Shown here piece by piece: positions 1 through 9,306 of a DNA stretch of 64,000 nucleotides. The translations under genes were made by a program, and so were the position numbers. The notes beneath the pieces are model-generated. The model was not told the DNA's origin. It did not search any database and saw only the letters and a program-made list of their open reading frames with translations. Source of the DNA: Rhizobium freirei PRF 81 (lineage in GTDB: Bacteria; Pseudomonadota; Alphaproteobacteria; Rhizobiales; Rhizobiaceae); assembly GCF_000359745.1 (NCBI RefSeq), contig NZ_AQHN01000096.1, forward strand, positions 112,071 through 176,070, given 5' to 3'. Position 1 is the first letter of the stretch. Each line of letters begins with the position of its first letter.

Positions 1-731
1 TCAGGAAGCTCTTGAAAGTTAGCAGACCCCGTATGCTCTACTGCAACCTTGGACAGGGCAGGGGCAAGAACCAGTTGCCGAAGGCTGAGCCATTTGTCGC
101 GCCCGATCTTCTTAGATGCACCCAGAGCCTGGATCACTGACGCGGGCACCGCCTCGACAACTGCAAGCATCTTGGAGAGCATTGCCTCATCGACGGCGAG
201 TGACGAACGAACCGTTTCCTTTGTCATTCCTGACGCAATCAGGTTCTGAGCGAAGAACGCGCGCTCTATAAAAGACAGGTTTGAACGGGCCGCGTTCTCC
301 TGTCCTTGCACAATGGCGGAGGTAATATCGTCGAGCTTCTTAACGATTGCCTTGACCGGCACTCCAAGCTCGCGAGCGACTTTCAGGCGACGATGGCCGA
401 ACACGACCATATATCGTTTGGCATCTGTCGAGCTCGGGCGAACAAGAATAGGCGTTATCTGACCCGACTCCTTGATAGCCTGGAGCAGTTCCTGAAACTC
501 CTCGCCGTCATCTGACAGTCGGTCGGCGACGAAGGACACGTCGATCAATCGCGGATCCAGGTCCACGATTACCTCACCCTCCATAAGCTTTTTGGTACTC
601 TCCGCCATATCCTCGATGGAGCGAACAACTGTCTTCGCAGCTCCGGTCATTCCGTAGCCTGGCTTTGTCGGCGTTTGATTTGCCGAGATCGAAGCCATAT
701 CTAGTTTGGCGAACGGATTTTCACGGGACAT
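1..731 (-). CDS. repB: RepB, ParB-type plasmid partition protein (partial)
   Basis: Partition protein of the repABC replication/segregation operon; it binds parS centromere sites and works with the RepA ATPase. The gene runs off the left edge, so only about the first 243 residues are present, read without a stop from an ATG at 731. The start reads MSRENPFAKLD. A ParB nuclease-like core follows (QITPILVRP, then the FGHRR motif near residue 107), then a KorB/HTH-like stretch with QGQENAARSNLSFIERA. The gene lies 84 bases downstream of repA on the same strand, as in all repABC operons, so repC should lie just left of the window. Family assignment is secure; the C-terminal half is unseen. Confidence 0.93.
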   Translation of the reverse strand, partial: MSRENPFAKLDMASISANQTPTKPGYGMTGAAKTVVRSIEDMAESTKKLMEGEVIVDLDPRLIDVSFVADRLSDDGEEFQELLQAIKESGQITPILVRPSSTDAKRYMVVFGHRRLKVARELGVPVKAIVKKLDDITSAIVQGQENAARSNLSFIERAFFAQNLIASGMTKETVRSSLAVDEAMLSKMLAVVEAVPASVIQALGASKKIGRDKWLSLRQLVLAPALSKVAVEHTGSANFQELP

Positions 732-815
732 GAGTTCCCTCCCAACCTGCGGTCAACACCGACAAGCCACTGACGACGTTGAACAAAACGTTAAAAAAAA
801 CGGCTGACAATCCTC

Positions 816-2006
816 TCATTTTCGCCCCCAGACGCCGTGGATGAGCTCGACGATCTCCGCGTTGGCTGCGTTCAGGCTCTCCATTGCCCGGTCGTATGTC
901 GCCCGGACGAATTCACCCCGCTCGACCTCGTACAAAGTCTGCTTCTTGATCGACGCATCGGAAATCGCGGTTGACTTCAATACGTGGTTTCTCAGCATCT
1001 GCTGTGCAAACATCGACTGCATGAACCCGACCATCTGAGCCTGCGGGATATCCGTGGGTTCAAATCGCGTGATGAGGTACCGGAACCACTGAACACGCAT
1101 TTCGGCGCCGGCCTCGGCGACGGGCCCCATGATCCCGCCGAGCATCATCAGAAACTGGCTCATCGACATGATGTCCAGCATCTGAGGATGAATGGTGATG
1201 AGGATCCCGGTCGACGCCATGAGCGCGGTAATGGTCAGATAACCGAGCTGAGGAGGGCAATCGATGACGACCACATCGTATTTGTCATCGACCTGCTTCA
1301 GAGCGCTGGCGATCCGCATGTAGAACAGTCGGCCGTCCTCACCTTTCTTGGAAGAGATCGCCAGCGGCACGTCATACTCGTATTCCTGAAGAACCAGGTT
1401 TGCTGGCACGACATCCAGTCCGGGAATATTGGTCGGCTGGATGACATCGGCGATCGACTTGCGCTCGTCGTCAAAGCGAAGAGCCTCATATAGAGACGCC
1501 GTATCATCAAGCTCCGGCTGGATCCCGAAGAGGGAGGTCAGGGATGCCTGGGGATCGAGGTCGACCGCGAGCACCCGATGCCCGGTGAGGGCGAGATATT
1601 GTGCAAGATGTGCGGCCGTTGTGGTCTTGCCGCTTCCGCCCTTGAAGTTGACCACCGACACAATCTGCATCGGCTCGCCCTCTCTGCGCTTAGGAACATA
1701 GTATCTCTTGTCGGATTTCTTGTTGGCCTCAAGATAATCACGGAGCTCAAGCATCTGATCGGCGGTATAATAGCGGCGTCCGCCAACCGATTCTATTTCA
1801 GGCCCCTTGCCATCGGCATGGATCTGCCTGAGATGAGTCTGGGTTACTCCCATGAAGTCGGCAACCTCCGCAAGCTGAAACTTGCGCAGTCCCTTGCGGG
1901 CGTCCGGCGGATACTGCTGGCTGCGCAACATGTGCAACGCACCTGAGATCTTCGCCCCTTGCTGGGCGATCTCGATATCAAATCTGTTGGGCAACATGTT
2001 GGTCAT
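816..2006 (-). CDS. repA: RepA, ParA-type partition ATPase
   Basis: Walker-type ATPase that partitions the plasmid and, in this family, represses its own operon. It has 396 residues, the usual RepA length. An N-terminal helix-turn-helix segment (about residues 40-80, FQLAEVADFMGVTQTHLRQ) precedes the deviant Walker A FKGGSGKTTTA near residue 120, then the Walker B region VVVIDCPPQLG. The start at 2006 reads MTNMLPNRF. It is the first gene of a leftward repA-repB operon and diverges from traI; the linkage of traI to repABC is typical of Ti-like plasmids, where quorum sensing can also raise copy number. Confidence 0.96.
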   Translation of the reverse strand: MTNMLPNRFDIEIAQQGAKISGALHMLRSQQYPPDARKGLRKFQLAEVADFMGVTQTHLRQIHADGKGPEIESVGGRRYYTADQMLELRDYLEANKKSDKRYYVPKRREGEPMQIVSVVNFKGGSGKTTTAAHLAQYLALTGHRVLAVDLDPQASLTSLFGIQPELDDTASLYEALRFDDERKSIADVIQPTNIPGLDVVPANLVLQEYEYDVPLAISSKKGEDGRLFYMRIASALKQVDDKYDVVVIDCPPQLGYLTITALMASTGILITIHPQMLDIMSMSQFLMMLGGIMGPVAEAGAEMRVQWFRYLITRFEPTDIPQAQMVGFMQSMFAQQMLRNHVLKSTAISDASIKKQTLYEVERGEFVRATYDRAMESLNAANAEIVELIHGVWGRK

Positions 2007-2395
2007 TTCGCGAACTAATTCCCCGGAGGACTACACTTTCGAAAAAATGGCTAGAACGCCATCATTTGCGAAACTATCTCCCGATTCCCACCTAGCCGCA
2101 AGACATTTAAGGTTAACAAGAGGTTAACGCCATCGCGCAGGTAAATTCGATCCCGCCCGATTTTCCTTTAATAATCGTGAGTTAACAAGCCAGAGGTTCT
2201 GCGGCGTTCTCTATCTGTTTATCTGTGAATCCTGCAAAACTTGCCGACCGCGTTAAGGGCGACGAGGCATGATTTCCGCAAACAAGGCGCTCATCATGGA
2301 GCGACTCACTCGCCAGTCATTGCATGATCCTCCAACTACCGCGCAGTACCGTTCCATGCTGACTTCTCAGCCGATCAACGACGACGGAGAAATTC
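2007..2395. promoter_or_regulatory. repA-traI divergent intergenic region
   Basis: Non-coding 389 bases between two divergent operons, so it must hold the promoters of repAB(C) and of traI-trb. It is AT-rich around 2030-2230. The self-palindrome GTTAAC occurs three times, at 2112-2117, 2123-2128 and 2181-2186. I looked for the classical Ti tra box (GCAGATCTGC core) and for a rhizobial parS palindrome and saw neither. The GTTAAC cluster is a candidate operator for RepA autoregulation, by inference only. Confidence 0.5.
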
Positions 2396-3022
2396 ATGCA
2401 GGTTTTCGCGCTCAACAAACCGCGGAATGTTCACGAAGCTCGGCTCATCCAGCAACATCACCAGCTACGCGCTCGCGTCTTCGCGGAGCGGTTGGGCTGG
2501 GAGGTCAACGTCGTATATGGCGAGGAATCGGACGGCTTCGATACTCTTGACCCCACTTACATCCTGGCCGTCTCCGACCTCGGCAACGTGAGCGGCTGCG
2601 CGCGGCTTCTGCCGGCCGTTGGCCCGACGATGGTGACGAACATCTTTCCGTCGCTGCTACCGAGCGACGGACTGAACGCACACCCTGCAATGATCGAGAG
2701 CTCCCGCTTCTGCGTGGATACGACCCTTGAAGAGGGCAGGGGGGCAGGCTCAGTGCATGAGGCAACGCTGACGATGTTTGCCGGCATCACCGAGTGGTGC
2801 CTCGCAAACGGCATCACCGAGATCGTGACGGTGACCGACCTGCGGTTCGAACGCATTCTCGGTCGTGTCGGCTGGCCGCTTCAGCGCATCGGCGATCCGA
2901 GCCGTATCGGCGTGACTACAGCCATCGCCGGGATCCTTCCGGTGAACGTAGAAACATTTCTGAGGCTCCGCCCGTCCAGCTATCGCTCGCAATTCAATGG
3001 TCCGCTGGGTCAGGCAGCATAA
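2396..3022 (+). CDS. traI: TraI, LuxI-family N-acyl-homoserine lactone synthase
   Basis: Makes the acyl-homoserine lactone signal (3-oxo-C8 type in Ti plasmids; the chain length here is not known) that activates TraR. It has 208 residues and starts MQVFALNKP. The autoinducer synthase fold is visible: N-terminal RARVFAERLGW, then DTLDPTYILAVSDLGNVSGCARLLP, then the conserved ESSRFCVD segment near residue 103. It is the first gene of the trb operon, with trbB 10 bases downstream. The order traI-trbB and the divergent repA match quorum-regulated Ti-type plasmids. Confidence 0.95.
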   Translation: MQVFALNKPRNVHEARLIQQHHQLRARVFAERLGWEVNVVYGEESDGFDTLDPTYILAVSDLGNVSGCARLLPAVGPTMVTNIFPSLLPSDGLNAHPAMIESSRFCVDTTLEEGRGAGSVHEATLTMFAGITEWCLANGITEIVTVTDLRFERILGRVGWPLQRIGDPSRIGVTTAIAGILPVNVETFLRLRPSSYRSQFNGPLGQAA

Positions 3023-3032
3023 GGAGAAAACC

Positions 3033-4010
3033 GTGAACCAGCTTCGTTCTCATCCTCGACTCGTCCGCAAGCTTCAGGAGGCGCTCGGCGATCAGCTCTG
3101 CGTCGCGCTCGATGATTCGACTGTTGTCGAAATCATGCTCAATCCGGACGGCAAACTGTTCATCGAACGACTCGGCCATGGCGTTGTACCCGCCGGAGAA
3201 ATGTCGTCCGCAAGTGCTGAAATGATTATCGGAACCGTGGCGCATTCGCTCCAGTCCGAGGTCGATAACGAGCAGCCGATCGTCTCCGGCGAACTGCCGA
3301 TCGGCGGCCATCGCTTCGAAGGACTGTTGCCTCCTGTGGTCTCCAAGCCGGCCTTCACCATCCGTCGTCGCGCCTCTCGCTTGATCCCACTTGAGGATTA
3401 CGTGCGCTCGGGCGTGATGAGCGAGCAGCAAGCGTTGACAATCCGCAGCGCGATTTCGTCTCGGCTCAACATCATCATCTCCGGCGGCACCGGCTCGGGC
3501 AAGACGACACTTGCGAACGCCGTCATCAACGAAATCGTCAAGTCGGCGCCAGACGACCGCCTCGTTATCCTCGAGGATACCGCAGAGATCCAATGCACAG
3601 CCGACAACGCCGTCCTTCTCCACACAAGCGATACTGTCGATATGGCGCGGCTCTTAAAGAGCACGATGCGGCTGCGTCCCGACCGGATTGTCGTCGGCGA
3701 AGTCCGTGACGGCGCTGCGCTCACTTTGCTTAAAGCGTGGAATACCGGCCACCCTGGTGGCGTCGCGACCATCCATTCCAACACTGCAATGTCGGCGCTC
3801 CGCCGCCTTGAGCAACTGACCGCCGAAGCCAGCCAACAGCCGATGCAGGAGGTGATCGGCGAGGCGGTCGATCTCATCATCTCGATCGAACGGACGGCTA
3901 GGGGTCGGCGCGTTCGCGATGTCATTCAGGTCGAGCGCTACGCACACGGCCAATACGAAATCGAGTCCGATGAGCTCACGGAAGAACAGGAGGCGCGCCA
4001 TGTCGCCTAA
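3033..4010 (+). CDS. trbB: TrbB, VirB11-type secretion ATPase
   Basis: Hexameric traffic ATPase of the P-type conjugation apparatus, on the cytoplasmic face of the inner membrane. I chose the GTG at 3033 (MNQLRSHPRLV) because AAGGAG lies 7 bases upstream; it gives 325 residues, the usual TrbB size. Walker A GGTGSGKTT is near residue 152, followed by LVILEDTAEIQC, the RPDRIVVGEVRDGAAL segment and GHPGGVATIHSNTA typical of VirB11 proteins. The 3' end overlaps trbC by 11 bases, indicating translational coupling. Confidence 0.96.
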   Translation: MNQLRSHPRLVRKLQEALGDQLCVALDDSTVVEIMLNPDGKLFIERLGHGVVPAGEMSSASAEMIIGTVAHSLQSEVDNEQPIVSGELPIGGHRFEGLLPPVVSKPAFTIRRRASRLIPLEDYVRSGVMSEQQALTIRSAISSRLNIIISGGTGSGKTTLANAVINEIVKSAPDDRLVILEDTAEIQCTADNAVLLHTSDTVDMARLLKSTMRLRPDRIVVGEVRDGAALTLLKAWNTGHPGGVATIHSNTAMSALRRLEQLTAEASQQPMQEVIGEAVDLIISIERTARGRRVRDVIQVERYAHGQYEIESDELTEEQEARHVA

Positions 4011-4383
4011 GAATGCTACTATCGCCGCTGCGCTCCTTGCAGTGCCCATCGTCCTGGCGTCGGTTGCCCCCGCACTCGCGAGTTCCGGCGGCAGCCTCCC
4101 ATGGGAAGGGCCGCTGCAACAAATCCAGGAATCGATCACCGGCCCGGTTGCCGGTGCCATCGCGCTTGCAGCAGTGGCGATTGCCGGCGGCATGCTGATC
4201 TTCGGCGGCGAACTCAACGATTTCGCGCGGCGGCTCGTCTATGTGGTGCTTGTCGCCGGTATCCTGCTCGGCGCGACCAACATCGTTGGCCTTTTCGGCG
4301 CCACCGGCGCGTCGATCGGACTGCCGGACGAGCGAGCCAGGTCCATCGATCCGAGCGGAGAAGGGGAGAGGGCACATGGCTGA
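4000..4383 (+). CDS. trbC: TrbC, conjugative pilin
   Basis: Prepilin of the conjugative pilus; in this family it is processed and cyclised by the TraF peptidase. The ATG at 4000 follows an AGGAGG-like site and gives 127 residues. An N-terminal signal sequence (AALLAVPIVLASVAPALASSGGS) precedes two hydrophobic segments near residues 50-70 and 78-98, as in VirB2/TrbC pilins. It overlaps trbB and trbD. traF, which encodes its likely processing enzyme, is in this window at 18 kb. Confidence 0.92.
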   Translation: MSPKNATIAAALLAVPIVLASVAPALASSGGSLPWEGPLQQIQESITGPVAGAIALAAVAIAGGMLIFGGELNDFARRLVYVVLVAGILLGATNIVGLFGATGASIGLPDERARSIDPSGEGERAHG

Positions 4384-4675
4384 GGCCTTGTCCGGACTGC
4401 AACGCAACCGCATTCACCGTGCCCTATCGCGCCCGAACCTGTTGATGGGCGCGGACCGGGAGCTGGTGCTGCTCACCGGGCTTGCTGCCGTCATCCTTAT
4501 TTTCGTGGTGCTGACGGCATACTCCGCCCTGTTCGGCGTTGCCATCTGGATCGTCATCGTTGGTTTCTTGAGAATGATGGCAAAGGCAGACCCGCTGATG
4601 CGGGAGGTCTATGTCCGCCACATATCATACCGCCATTACTACAAGGCGACCTCCTCGCCGTGGCGTCGGTATTGA
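4376..4675 (+). CDS. trbD: TrbD, VirB3-like inner-membrane protein
   Basis: Small inner-membrane component of the mating-pair apparatus that works with TrbE. It has 99 residues from the ATG at 4376, which overlaps the end of trbC by 8 bases. One long hydrophobic hairpin is visible (LTGLAAVILIFVVLTAYSAL then FGVAIWIVIVGFLRMM). Its place between trbC and trbE is canonical. Confidence 0.92.
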   Translation: MAEALSGLQRNRIHRALSRPNLLMGADRELVLLTGLAAVILIFVVLTAYSALFGVAIWIVIVGFLRMMAKADPLMREVYVRHISYRHYYKATSSPWRRY

Positions 4676-4684
4676 GGAGGAGAC

Positions 4685-7141
4685 ATGGTCGCTCTTAGAC
4701 GCTTCCGGGCCACTGGCCCATCCTTCGCGGATCTCGTTCCCTATGCCGGTCTGGTCGACAATGGTGTGCTCCTGTTGAAAGACGGGAGCCTGATGGCCGG
4801 CTGGTACTTTGCCGGCCCGGATTCCGAAAGCGCGACCGACCTGGAGCGCAACGAACTCTCGCGCCAGATCAATACGATCCTGTCGCGGCTCGGAAGCGGC
4901 TGGATGATCCAGGTTGAAGCGGTCCGCATTCCGACCTTCGATTATCCGACGGATGATCGTGGCCACTTCCCCGATGTCGTGACACGCGCGATCGACGCCG
5001 AGCGGCGGGCGCATTTCGCGCGCGAGCAGGGGCATTTCGAAAGCAAGCACGCGCTCGTCCTCACGTATCGCCCGCTCGAGTCCAAGAAGACGGCCCTCAG
5101 CAAATACATCTACTCGGACGAGGAGAGCCGCAAGAAGAGCTATGCGGACACGGTGCTGTTCGTCTTCAAGAACGCTGTCCGCGAGATCGAGCAGTATTTT
5201 GCCAATACCCTGTCTATACGCCGGATGGAAACGCTCGAGGTTGTCGAGCGGGGAGGGGAGCGGGTCGCCCGTTACGACGAGCTGCTGCAATTCGTTCGCT
5301 TCTGCATCACCGGCGAGAACCATCCGATCCGGCTTCCGGATGCACCGATGTATCTCGACTGGATCGCCACCGCCGAGCTTGAGCATGGGTTGACCCCAAA
5401 GGTCGAAAGCCGCTTTCTCGGCGTCGTGGCGATCGACGGTCTCCCGGCGGAGAGCTGGCCGGGGATTCTCAATAGCCTTGACCTGATGCCCCTCACATAT
5501 CGCTGGTCGTCGCGCTTCATCTTTCTGGACGCGCAAGAGGCGCGGCAAAAACTCGAACGCACCCGCAAGAAATGGCAGCAGAAGGTGCGGCCGTTCTTCG
5601 ATCAGCTCTTCCAGACGCAAAGCCGCTCCGTAGACCAGGATGCCATGACGATGGTAGCCGAGACCGAGGATGCCATCGCGCAAGCCTCCTCGCAGCTGGT
5701 TGCCTACGGCTACTATACGCCGGTCATCGTTCTCTTCGATCACGATCGCGAAGCCTTGCGGGAGAAAGCCGAAGCAATCCGCCGGCTGATCCAGGCCGAA
5801 GGCTTCGGCGCAAGGATTGAGACCCTCAACGCCACTGACGCCTTTCTCGGCAGTCTGCCGGGCAACTGGTATTGCAATATCCGCGAACCGCTGATCAACA
5901 CCAGCAATCTTGCCGATCTCATTCCACTCAACTCTGTCTGGTCGGGAAGCCCTGTCGCACCGTGCCCATTCTACCCGCCGAACTCTCCTCCGCTGATGCA
6001 GGTGGCCAGCGGCTCGACGCCGTTCCGCCTGAACCTGCATGTCGACGACGTCGGTCACACCCTTATTTTTGGGCCGACCGGTTCGGGCAAGTCGACGCTG
6101 CTGGCATTGATCGCAGCGCAGTTCCGGCGCTACGAACGCGCCCAGATCTTCGCCTTCGATAAGGGGAACTCGCTCCTGCCGCTGACGCTCGCCGCCGGCG
6201 GCGATCACTACGAGATCGGGGGCGATGCGCATGAGGAGGGGAGGGCGCTGGCCTTCTGCCCACTGTCGGATCTCTCCAGCGATACAGACCGGGCATGGGC
6301 CACGGAATGGATCGAAATGTTGATCGCCCTGCAGGGCGTTACCATCACGCCGGATCATCGCAACGCTATCTCGCGTCAGATCGGATTGATGGCCAGCGCA
6401 GCCGGCCGGTCGCTTTCGGATTTTGTGAGCGGCGTTCAGATGCGCGAGATCAAGGACGCGCTCTATCATTACACTGTCGATGGACCGATGGGTCAGTTGC
6501 TCGACGCCGAACAGGACGGTTTGACCCTCGGTGCCTTCCAGACCTTCGAGATCGAGCAGCTGATGAATATGGGCGAGCGAAATCTCGTGCCCGTTCTCAC
6601 CTATCTGTTCCGTCGGATCGAAAAGCGTCTCGATGGCCCACCGAGCCTGATCGTCCTCGACGAGGCCTGGTTGATGCTCGGTCATCCAGTGTTTCGCGAC
6701 AAAATCCGCGAATGGCTGAAAGTGCTGCGCAAGGCCAACTGCGCCGTCGTGCTTGCCACGCAGTCCATCTCGGACGCTGAGCGCTCTGGCATAATCGATG
6801 TCCTGAAGGAATCCTGCCCGACGAAGATCTGCCTGCCGAATGGTGCCGCTCGTGAGCCTGGGACGCGCGAATTCTACGAGCGGATCGGCTTCAACGAGCG
6901 GCAGATCGAGATTGTCTCAAACGCCACCCCCAAGCGTGAATATTACGTCGTCACGCCGGAAGGCCGGCGCTTGTTCGATATGGCGCTCGGCCCTGTGGCG
7001 CTCAGTTTTGTCGGAGCCTCCGGCAAGGAAGACCTGAAGCGCATCCGCGCGCTGACGGTCGAACACGGCCGCGATTGGCCGATCCACTGGCTTCAAACGA
7101 GAGGAGTTCACGATGCCGCATCGCTGCTCAATTTCGAATAG
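4685..7141 (+). CDS. trbE: TrbE, VirB4-type ATPase
   Basis: Large ATPase that powers pilus assembly and substrate transfer. It has 818 residues, normal for TrbE, and starts at an ATG preceded by GAGGAGGAG. CagE/TrbE/VirB4 N-terminal domain over residues 1-420; Walker A FGPTGSGKST near residue 462; Walker B LIVLDEAWLML near 655; then the VVLATQS motif. The 3' end overlaps trbJ by 29 bases. A 686-codon open frame on the opposite strand is a shadow of this gene. Confidence 0.97.
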   Translation: MVALRRFRATGPSFADLVPYAGLVDNGVLLLKDGSLMAGWYFAGPDSESATDLERNELSRQINTILSRLGSGWMIQVEAVRIPTFDYPTDDRGHFPDVVTRAIDAERRAHFAREQGHFESKHALVLTYRPLESKKTALSKYIYSDEESRKKSYADTVLFVFKNAVREIEQYFANTLSIRRMETLEVVERGGERVARYDELLQFVRFCITGENHPIRLPDAPMYLDWIATAELEHGLTPKVESRFLGVVAIDGLPAESWPGILNSLDLMPLTYRWSSRFIFLDAQEARQKLERTRKKWQQKVRPFFDQLFQTQSRSVDQDAMTMVAETEDAIAQASSQLVAYGYYTPVIVLFDHDREALREKAEAIRRLIQAEGFGARIETLNATDAFLGSLPGNWYCNIREPLINTSNLADLIPLNSVWSGSPVAPCPFYPPNSPPLMQVASGSTPFRLNLHVDDVGHTLIFGPTGSGKSTLLALIAAQFRRYERAQIFAFDKGNSLLPLTLAAGGDHYEIGGDAHEEGRALAFCPLSDLSSDTDRAWATEWIEMLIALQGVTITPDHRNAISRQIGLMASAAGRSLSDFVSGVQMREIKDALYHYTVDGPMGQLLDAEQDGLTLGAFQTFEIEQLMNMGERNLVPVLTYLFRRIEKRLDGPPSLIVLDEAWLMLGHPVFRDKIREWLKVLRKANCAVVLATQSISDAERSGIIDVLKESCPTKICLPNGAAREPGTREFYERIGFNERQIEIVSNATPKREYYVVTPEGRRLFDMALGPVALSFVGASGKEDLKRIRALTVEHGRDWPIHWLQTRGVHDAASLLNFE

Positions 7142-7916
7142 ATTGCTTACAGGTCTGGTGGCTGTCGCATTGGCGGCTGGCGCTGTTGTGCCCGCAAATG
7201 CCGGAACTGCCACGGGGGCCGCAACCGAATGGACGCAGGTTCTCAACAATGGCGAGCTCGTATCCCTTGTTGGCCAATCTGGCGAGCAAATCCAGAACCA
7301 GCTCACCCAGATCAGTCAGCTGGCGCAACAGATCGAAACCCAGCTCAATATCTACCAGAACCTGCTGCAGAACACCGCGACGCTTCCATCGCATATGTGG
7401 GGGCAGGTCGAAAGCGATCTCAACCAGCTTCGCAGCATCGTCGACCAGGGCCAGAGCATTTCCTTTTCCATGGGCAATGCCGACGATGTGCTGCAGCAGC
7501 GCTTCCAGAGCTATTCCAGTCTCAAGACCAACCTGCCGAACTCCGAGAGCTTTTCGTCAAGCTATCAGACCTGGTCCGACACCAACCGGGACACGATCGC
7601 CAGCACGCTGAAGGCCGCGAGCCTGACAGCCGATCAGTTCGACACCGAAGAAGGCACGATGTCTTCGCTTCGGTCCATGTCCGAGACCGCCGACGGGCAG
7701 ATGAAGGCTCTGCAGGTCGGACACGAGATCGCCGCGCAGCAGGTCGCACAGATGCAGAAGCTTCGCGGCCTGGTGTCCCAGCAGATGACCATGATGGGCA
7801 CCTGGCTTCAGACTGAGCAGACCGACAAGGACTTGGCACAGGCCCGCCGAGAGAAGTTCTTCAATGCTGAGGTGAAGAGCATCCCCGAAGGTCAAAAGAT
7901 GGAGCCCCGCTGGTGA
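7113..7916 (+). CDS. trbJ: TrbJ, mating-pair formation protein
   Basis: VirB5-like periplasmic component thought to lie at the pilus tip or base. It has 267 residues with a clear N-terminal signal peptide (LLTGLVAVALAAGAVVPANA). The mature part is glutamine-rich and predicted helical (QIQNQLTQISQLAQQIETQ), as TrbJ proteins are. The start overlaps the end of trbE and the end overlaps trbK by 4 bases. Confidence 0.93.
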   Translation: MPHRCSISNRLLTGLVAVALAAGAVVPANAGTATGAATEWTQVLNNGELVSLVGQSGEQIQNQLTQISQLAQQIETQLNIYQNLLQNTATLPSHMWGQVESDLNQLRSIVDQGQSISFSMGNADDVLQQRFQSYSSLKTNLPNSESFSSSYQTWSDTNRDTIASTLKAASLTADQFDTEEGTMSSLRSMSETADGQMKALQVGHEIAAQQVAQMQKLRGLVSQQMTMMGTWLQTEQTDKDLAQARREKFFNAEVKSIPEGQKMEPRW

Positions 7917-8113
7917 GCCGAGCTGTTGTTATTGCCGTCCTTGTGCTTGTTGCAGCTGTTTCGTCTGCGGCGACGGTACTGATCGTTAATTCCAGGGAAT
8001 CCAGTAAACCTGCGCTCGCTGAAGAACAACGCGCCGTCAGGGAGAGGTTCTTTGGCTCGAGCAAGGAGCTGCCGCCGATAACGGACGGCCAGGAGATACG
8101 CCCGAGATGGTGA
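7913..8113 (+). CDS. trbK: TrbK, entry-exclusion lipoprotein-like protein
   Basis: Small protein at the position of the entry-exclusion factor, which keeps a plasmid-bearing cell from acting as recipient. It has 66 residues from a GTG that overlaps the trbJ stop. The N terminus is a hydrophobic anchor (VVIAVLVLVAAVSSAATVLIV) and the rest is charged. I see no lipobox cysteine, so it is probably a membrane-anchored rather than a lipidated form. TrbK proteins diverge strongly, so the name rests on position and shape. Confidence 0.83.
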   Translation: MSRAVVIAVLVLVAAVSSAATVLIVNSRESSKPALAEEQRAVRERFFGSSKELPPITDGQEIRPRW

Positions 8114-9282
8114 AGCGTACCCTTGAACAATCGTTCCTGATCGCAGGCCTCCTTTGCCTCGTCTTTGCAGCTCCCGCCTTCGCGCAACAGGGACAAGTCC
8201 TGACCGAACTAGAAAATCAGGTTTCGACCGCCGCGAAAGGATGGGAAACCACCATCATGGACGCGGCAAAATCCCTCTTTTGGATTCTCGCCACCATCGA
8301 GATTGGCATTGCTGCTGTCTGGCTAGCAATCCAAGCAGCATCGCTTGAAAGCTGGTTTGCCGAGCTTGTCCGGCGCATCATGTTCATCGGCTTTTTTGCG
8401 TTCGTCCTGACCCAAGGGCCTTCTTTTGCCCGAGCCGTTGTCGACAGCCTTTTCCAGATCGGCGCCGGTGGCGGATCGGCGTCGCCGGCCGAGGTCTTCG
8501 ACGCCGGCATTCGGGTCGCTTCGCAGATGTCACAACAAGCACAGTTCGGCGTGTTTGAGGACAATGCGCTGGCTGTCGCAGCTGTGCTGGCGATGGCGAT
8601 TGTCGTCATCTCTTTCTCACTTGTGGCAGCGATTTTTGTATCGGTCATGGTCGAGATGTATGTCGGGCTGCTCGCCGGCATGATCATGCTCGGGCTGGGA
8701 GGCTCATCCTATACCAAGGATTTCGCGATCCGATACCTAGTCTATGCATTTGGAGTCGGGATGAAATTGATGGCGCTCGTGATGATCGCCAAGATCGGAT
8801 CCCAAGTCCTCCAAGGCCTGGCGACTGCTCCGACTGCGTCCTCCGATCAATTCGTCACGACCTTGGCCATTGCCGGCATTTCAGTCGTGGTCTTTATCAT
8901 CGCCATGTATGTGCCAAGCATCATTCAAGGTGTTGTTCAAGGAGCGTCCGTTTCGGGCGGAATGGAGGCGATCAGGCACGGCGGCCAGGCGGCATCGTTC
9001 GCCACGGGCGCAGGATTCCTCGCGACCGGCGCGGCCGGTGCAGGCTTTGCGGCTGCCCAGGCCGCTCGCGCTGCTGGGTCATCCGTTGCGGGTGCGGCTC
9101 TTCGTGGTTTCGGTGCAGGAATCGGGTCCGCGGGAAAAGCGACCGGCTCGGCTGCAAAGGAAAAGGCCATCGGTTCTCCCGGCGCCTATGCCGGGTCGAT
9201 CCTCGGTCTCGCTAACGCCAAGCTCGACCAGGCGCGCAGCGGGCATAGCGGGCTAAAACCGCCTCCCGAACGCAAAGACTAA
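8107..9282 (+). CDS. trbL: TrbL, VirB6-type polytopic membrane protein
   Basis: Inner-membrane channel component of the conjugation machine. It has 391 residues, with an N-terminal signal-like segment ending in PAFAQQ and then at least five hydrophobic segments between about residues 55 and 285. The last 100 residues are alanine- and glycine-rich, as usual for TrbL. The ATG overlaps the stop of trbK. Confidence 0.95.
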   Translation: MVKRTLEQSFLIAGLLCLVFAAPAFAQQGQVLTELENQVSTAAKGWETTIMDAAKSLFWILATIEIGIAAVWLAIQAASLESWFAELVRRIMFIGFFAFVLTQGPSFARAVVDSLFQIGAGGGSASPAEVFDAGIRVASQMSQQAQFGVFEDNALAVAAVLAMAIVVISFSLVAAIFVSVMVEMYVGLLAGMIMLGLGGSSYTKDFAIRYLVYAFGVGMKLMALVMIAKIGSQVLQGLATAPTASSDQFVTTLAIAGISVVVFIIAMYVPSIIQGVVQGASVSGGMEAIRHGGQAASFATGAGFLATGAAGAGFAAAQAARAAGSSVAGAALRGFGAGIGSAGKATGSAAKEKAIGSPGAYAGSILGLANAKLDQARSGHSGLKPPPERKD

Positions 9283-9306
9283 CCGCAATCAGAAAGTGAT
9301 CGATCG

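Noticed and set aside
2267..2395. Classical tra box (TraR site) upstream of traI
   Set aside because: No 18-base dyad with a GCAGATCTGC-like core found by eye; the TraR homologue may use a different sequence.
4625..6685. 686-codon open frame on the minus strand
   Set aside because: Lies fully antisense to trbE, which has clear VirB4 motifs; the frame has no recognisable domain and is a high-GC shadow.
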